This document shows positions 61,707 through 64,000 of a stretch of 64,000 bases of DNA, piece after piece (within the stretch, counting starts at the first letter, position 1; every line of letters starts with the position of its first letter). The translations under genes were made by a program, and so were the position numbers. This DNA comes from Clostridiaceae bacterium M8S5 (lineage in GTDB: Bacteria > Bacillota > Clostridia > Tissierellales > MCWD3), in contig CP118523.1 in the NCBI GenBank assembly GCA_029227815.1, forward strand, positions 310,001 to 374,000. The letters run 5' to 3'. The notes below the pieces were generated by a model that saw only the letters and a list, made by a program, of their open reading frames with translations, searched no databases and was not told the origin of the DNA.

Positions 61707-62225
61707 ATGAGATTATTTCATGTAAGTGAGGAAGAAAGTATTGAAAAATTTGTGCCCATAAAGCCATATAGAGAGGATTTGAGGGATAGTCCTCCATTGG
61801 TTTGGGCATTAAATGAAAGATGTTTGCCTAATTTTTTGACACCGAGAGATTGCCCAAGAGTGACCTACCATATAGGAAGAGATACCAATCAAAACGATAT
61901 AGATAAATACTTTTCATCAACAAAGTCAATACACGTAGTAGCCATAGAACAGTGGTGGTTTGAAAAAATGAAAAACACTAAGCTGTACATATACGAATTC
62001 AATAAGGAAAACTTTTACTTACAGGATGAAATAGCTGGATATTATGTTAGTGAAAAAACTGAAATACCAATAAGAAAAATAGTAATAAATGATATATTTT
62101 TTGAACTTTTTAGAAGGAATGTTGAGCTTAGGATACTTCCAGAGATAAAAAGTTTGAGTGAAGAGATAAGAAAGACTTCACTAAATTGGTCAATGTGCAG
62201 GATGGGAAATGCTAGAGAGATTTAA
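61707..62225 (+). CDS. DUF6886-like protein
   Basis: This 172-residue protein opens MRLFHVSEEESIEKFVPIKP and contains VWALNERCLPNFLTPRDCPRVTYH, the pattern I associate with DUF6886. This may be an ADP-ribosyltransferase-like or barrel fold. No function is established. GGAGGG precedes the ATG. It stands alone. Confidence 0.65.
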   Translation: MRLFHVSEEESIEKFVPIKPYREDLRDSPPLVWALNERCLPNFLTPRDCPRVTYHIGRDTNQNDIDKYFSSTKSIHVVAIEQWWFEKMKNTKLYIYEFNKENFYLQDEIAGYYVSEKTEIPIRKIVINDIFFELFRRNVELRILPEIKSLSEEIRKTSLNWSMCRMGNAREI

Positions 62226-62338
62226 ATTAATCGAGTAATTCTTTTTTTCTGATTCATATTAGTATTATAGGGGTATAAATATGTAATGGGTAAATATAAT
62301 TAGTGAATTATATCAAAAACAAAAAAAGGGGAGGAAAT

Positions 62339-62845
62339 ATGAAAAGTATTATAGTATATTCAAGTTTAACTGGTAATACAAAAAAATTAGCAGAGTCAAT
62401 CAGAAATGATGTTTATAATGATACGGTGTTTGCATCTGTTGATGAAGTAACAGAGATTAATAACTATGACCTTATAATATTATGTTACTGGGTAGATAAA
62501 GGTACATGTGACGGCAAAACATTAAAATTAATTGAGAAAATAGAAAATAAAAAAATTATAGCAATGGGAACATTAGGAGCTTATCCAGATTCTGACCATG
62601 CAAAAAAATGCAAAGAAAATGTTAAAGTAGCTATCAATGAACATAATGAGCATTTAGGAAGTTTCTTATGCCAAGGCAAGATAGACGAAAGGTTAATAGA
62701 AAGATTCAAATCATTGCCAGCGGATCATCCACATGCAATAACAGAGGAAAAAATCAAACGTTACAAAGAGGCTAGCAAACATCCCAATGAACAAGATTTT
62801 AAAAATGCTAGAGAGTTCGTAAAAAATATTATAGAGCGAAATTAA
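62339..62845 (+). CDS. Flavodoxin-family protein (BilS-like)
   Basis: KSIIVYSSLTGNTKKLAESI at the N-terminus is the FMN phosphate loop. The middle LCYWVDKGTCDGKT and AMGTLGAYPDSDHAKKC supply the isoalloxazine loops. The WVDKGTCD motif and the long helical C-terminus resemble the BilS flavodoxins that accompany bilirubin reductase, but no bilR gene is nearby. Electron carrier, cytoplasmic. ATG 62339 sits behind GGGGAGG. Confidence 0.8.
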   Translation: MKSIIVYSSLTGNTKKLAESIRNDVYNDTVFASVDEVTEINNYDLIILCYWVDKGTCDGKTLKLIEKIENKKIIAMGTLGAYPDSDHAKKCKENVKVAINEHNEHLGSFLCQGKIDERLIERFKSLPADHPHAITEEKIKRYKEASKHPNEQDFKNAREFVKNIIERN

Positions 62846-62893
62846 AGAAGTTTTGTAATTGCAGTCATATTAGTATTTTCAGGGAGCGATAAT

Positions 62894-63217
62894 ATGAAAA
62901 ATGAAATAGTTTATGATAAGTTAGTGAGAGATTTAATTCCAGATATCATTGAAAGTGATGGGAAGAACTGCAAAACACATATAGCAAAAGACGAAGAATA
63001 CAAACAGAGATTGATTAGTAAACTTTATGAAGAGACGATAGAATTTATTGCACATCCTTGCGAAGAAGAAATGGCAGATATACTAGAAGTATTAGATGCT
63101 CTAATTGATTATTATGACTTTTCAAGACAAAACTTATATGATATTAAGAACAACAAAAACGCTTTAAGAGGCAAATTCGAAAAGCGTATAGTACTAGAAA
63201 AAGTATTTGAGGATTAA
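62894..63217 (+). CDS. MazG-like phosphoribosyl-ATP pyrophosphohydrolase-related protein
   Basis: This 107-residue all-alpha protein opens EIVYDKLVRDLIPDIIESDGK, then KLYEETIEFIAHPCEEEMADILEVLDALI. It holds the EE-x12-E-x2-D metal-binding pattern of MazG-fold nucleoside triphosphate pyrophosphatases. Likely housecleaning of abnormal nucleotides. A short intergenic gap separates it from the flavodoxin gene. Confidence 0.83.
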   Translation: MKNEIVYDKLVRDLIPDIIESDGKNCKTHIAKDEEYKQRLISKLYEETIEFIAHPCEEEMADILEVLDALIDYYDFSRQNLYDIKNNKNALRGKFEKRIVLEKVFED

Positions 63218-63223
63218 AAAACA

Positions 63224-63937
63224 TTAATTTGCAATACATATATCAACATACTTATCATTGTTTATGACTACTATGAAGTTATTTCTCATCTGAGTAATTT
63301 CATAGTAGTTGTTTAAGTAAAATCTTATAGCATATTCAATATTTGAGTTATATAGCCTAAGCTTAAGTCTTAACATTCCTAGATTATATGATAATAGAGA
63401 TTGTTTACTAGTCAGTAAATTACCATTCATAATAAAATCAATCTGATTGTAAAGTGTATTAAGGACAATCAATACATTATTATTTGTATTTAGTAGAGAA
63501 TTTGTAGGTTTACCTACAAAATAATAAGTATCCAAATTACTATCAAATAATTCGACTTTTATAGTAGACAAATACATTAAATAGTCATAGTCAATTTTAT
63601 CAAACAATAGTAGATGGTTACTATCTACTGCTTCACTGGGATTGATTCCAAACTTTTTTTTAAAACCTCGAGTAAACACTTCATGAGAGCTGAAACCATA
63701 TTTGTAAGCAATATCTATTACTTTATGATTAGTGGATAGCAAATCTTTATAAGACTCAGTAAATTTTCTATGCATTATGTAATCATATATAGATATACAT
63801 GTTGTTTTAGAAAACTGACGAGAATAATAAAATTGAGAATAATTTGCATGATTTGAGACATCTACAACATTTATTTTTTCTAAAAGTCTTGCTTCAATAA
63901 AATTAATTCCACTTAAAACTGATTCAATAATTGACAT
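63224..63937 (-). CDS. AraC-family transcriptional regulator
   Basis: The two AraC helix-turn-helices are at the N-terminus (VVDVSNHANYSQFYYSRQFSK-like and VIDIAYKYGFSSHEVFTRGFKKKFGI). About 130 residues of unassigned beta-rich sequence follow. The size and N-terminal HTH match the regulator at 53793. It starts behind GAGGAG on the minus strand and converges with the MazG-like gene. Confidence 0.85.
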   Translation of the reverse strand: MSIIESVLSGINFIEARLLEKINVVDVSNHANYSQFYYSRQFSKTTCISIYDYIMHRKFTESYKDLLSTNHKVIDIAYKYGFSSHEVFTRGFKKKFGINPSEAVDSNHLLLFDKIDYDYLMYLSTIKVELFDSNLDTYYFVGKPTNSLLNTNNNVLIVLNTLYNQIDFIMNGNLLTSKQSLLSYNLGMLRLKLRLYNSNIEYAIRFYLNNYYEITQMRNNFIVVINNDKYVDICIAN

Positions 63938-64000
63938 AGCTATAACTCCTCTAGAGGGACTAGAGCATACATGGTTGAATTTTCAATATTGTCCATACCT

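Noticed and set aside
1..64000. Search for CRISPR arrays, tRNA or rRNA genes, phage genes and transposases
   Set aside because: No regularly spaced repeats, no cloverleaf or conserved rRNA stretch, and no integrase, transposase or phage structural motif were seen on either strand.

Overview
The window is about 64 kb of AT-rich chromosome (roughly 30% G+C by eye). It looks like an anaerobic, low-G+C, spore-forming Clostridia-type Firmicute. The reasons are AGGAGG-type ribosome sites before nearly every gene, a T-box leader, LytS/YesN-type and AraC regulators, a class I hybrid cluster protein (hcp) and a Spo0E-like remnant. The genus cannot be fixed from this sequence. I found no rRNA, tRNA, CRISPR array, prophage or intact insertion sequence.

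Layout. 1-1.8 kb: a membrane protein and an amidohydrolase. 1.9-4.3 kb (minus): a MetRS-like tRNA ligase behind a T-box with an AUG specifier. 4.4-7.7 kb: an ATC-hydrolase-like gene behind a Fur-like box, a WYL regulator with an apparent ATT start, a DUF3795 protein and two VOC proteins. 7.7-10.9 kb (minus): a YesN/YesM-type two-component pair. 11-14.8 kb: an RND/MMPL exporter with a secreted Leu/Gly heptad-repeat partner. 15.1-21.4 kb: a nitrosative-stress island with a Crp/Fnr regulator (HcpR-like), a cytoplasmic binding-protein-like protein, a G3E GTPase, a permease-less ABC ATPase, a zinc-ribbon protein and hcp. Three near-identical operator boxes sit at matching distances from -10 elements. 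21.4-28.3 kb: assorted regulators, two acetyltransferases and a dicarboxylate/glutamate symporter.

28.5-29.8 kb: an MFS efflux gene preceded by a seven-codon leader peptide (MIIRGRP) and a hairpin that buries the ribosome site. 30-33.4 kb: a two-component system flanking an ABC exporter. 33.5-38.7 kb: a duplicated DUF1904-lipoprotein cassette with decayed copies, a two-repeat secreted protein and another lipoprotein. 38.9-39.8 kb: a SpoU-type RNA methyltransferase with its own 15-codon leader peptide and competing hairpins. 40-42.5 kb: an unknown Ser/Gly-rich protein, an esterase remnant and a DUF116 protein. 42.9-47.4 kb: a DtxR/MntR-type regulator with a complete Mn/Zn/Fe-type ABC importer, behind a perfect Fur box and a DtxR-like palindrome. 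47.5-51.9 kb: a GH20 hexosaminidase, an XRE regulator, a frameshifted Spo0E-like gene, a Nudix hydrolase and a beta-rich repeat protein. 52-54.7 kb: an aminoglycoside-phosphotransferase-like kinase, a nucleotidyltransferase and an AraC/effector-binding regulator. 55-64 kb: a secreted endonuclease I, a GNAT, Nif3, several DUF proteins, a flavodoxin, a MazG-like hydrolase and an AraC regulator.

The most interesting material is threefold. First, the HcpR-linked binding protein/GTPase/ATPase cluster may be an undescribed machine that assembles or repairs the hybrid cluster. Second, two separate leader-peptide attenuators sit in front of candidate antibiotic-resistance genes. Third, a dispersed element of about 120 bp with inverted ends occurs three times in the window.
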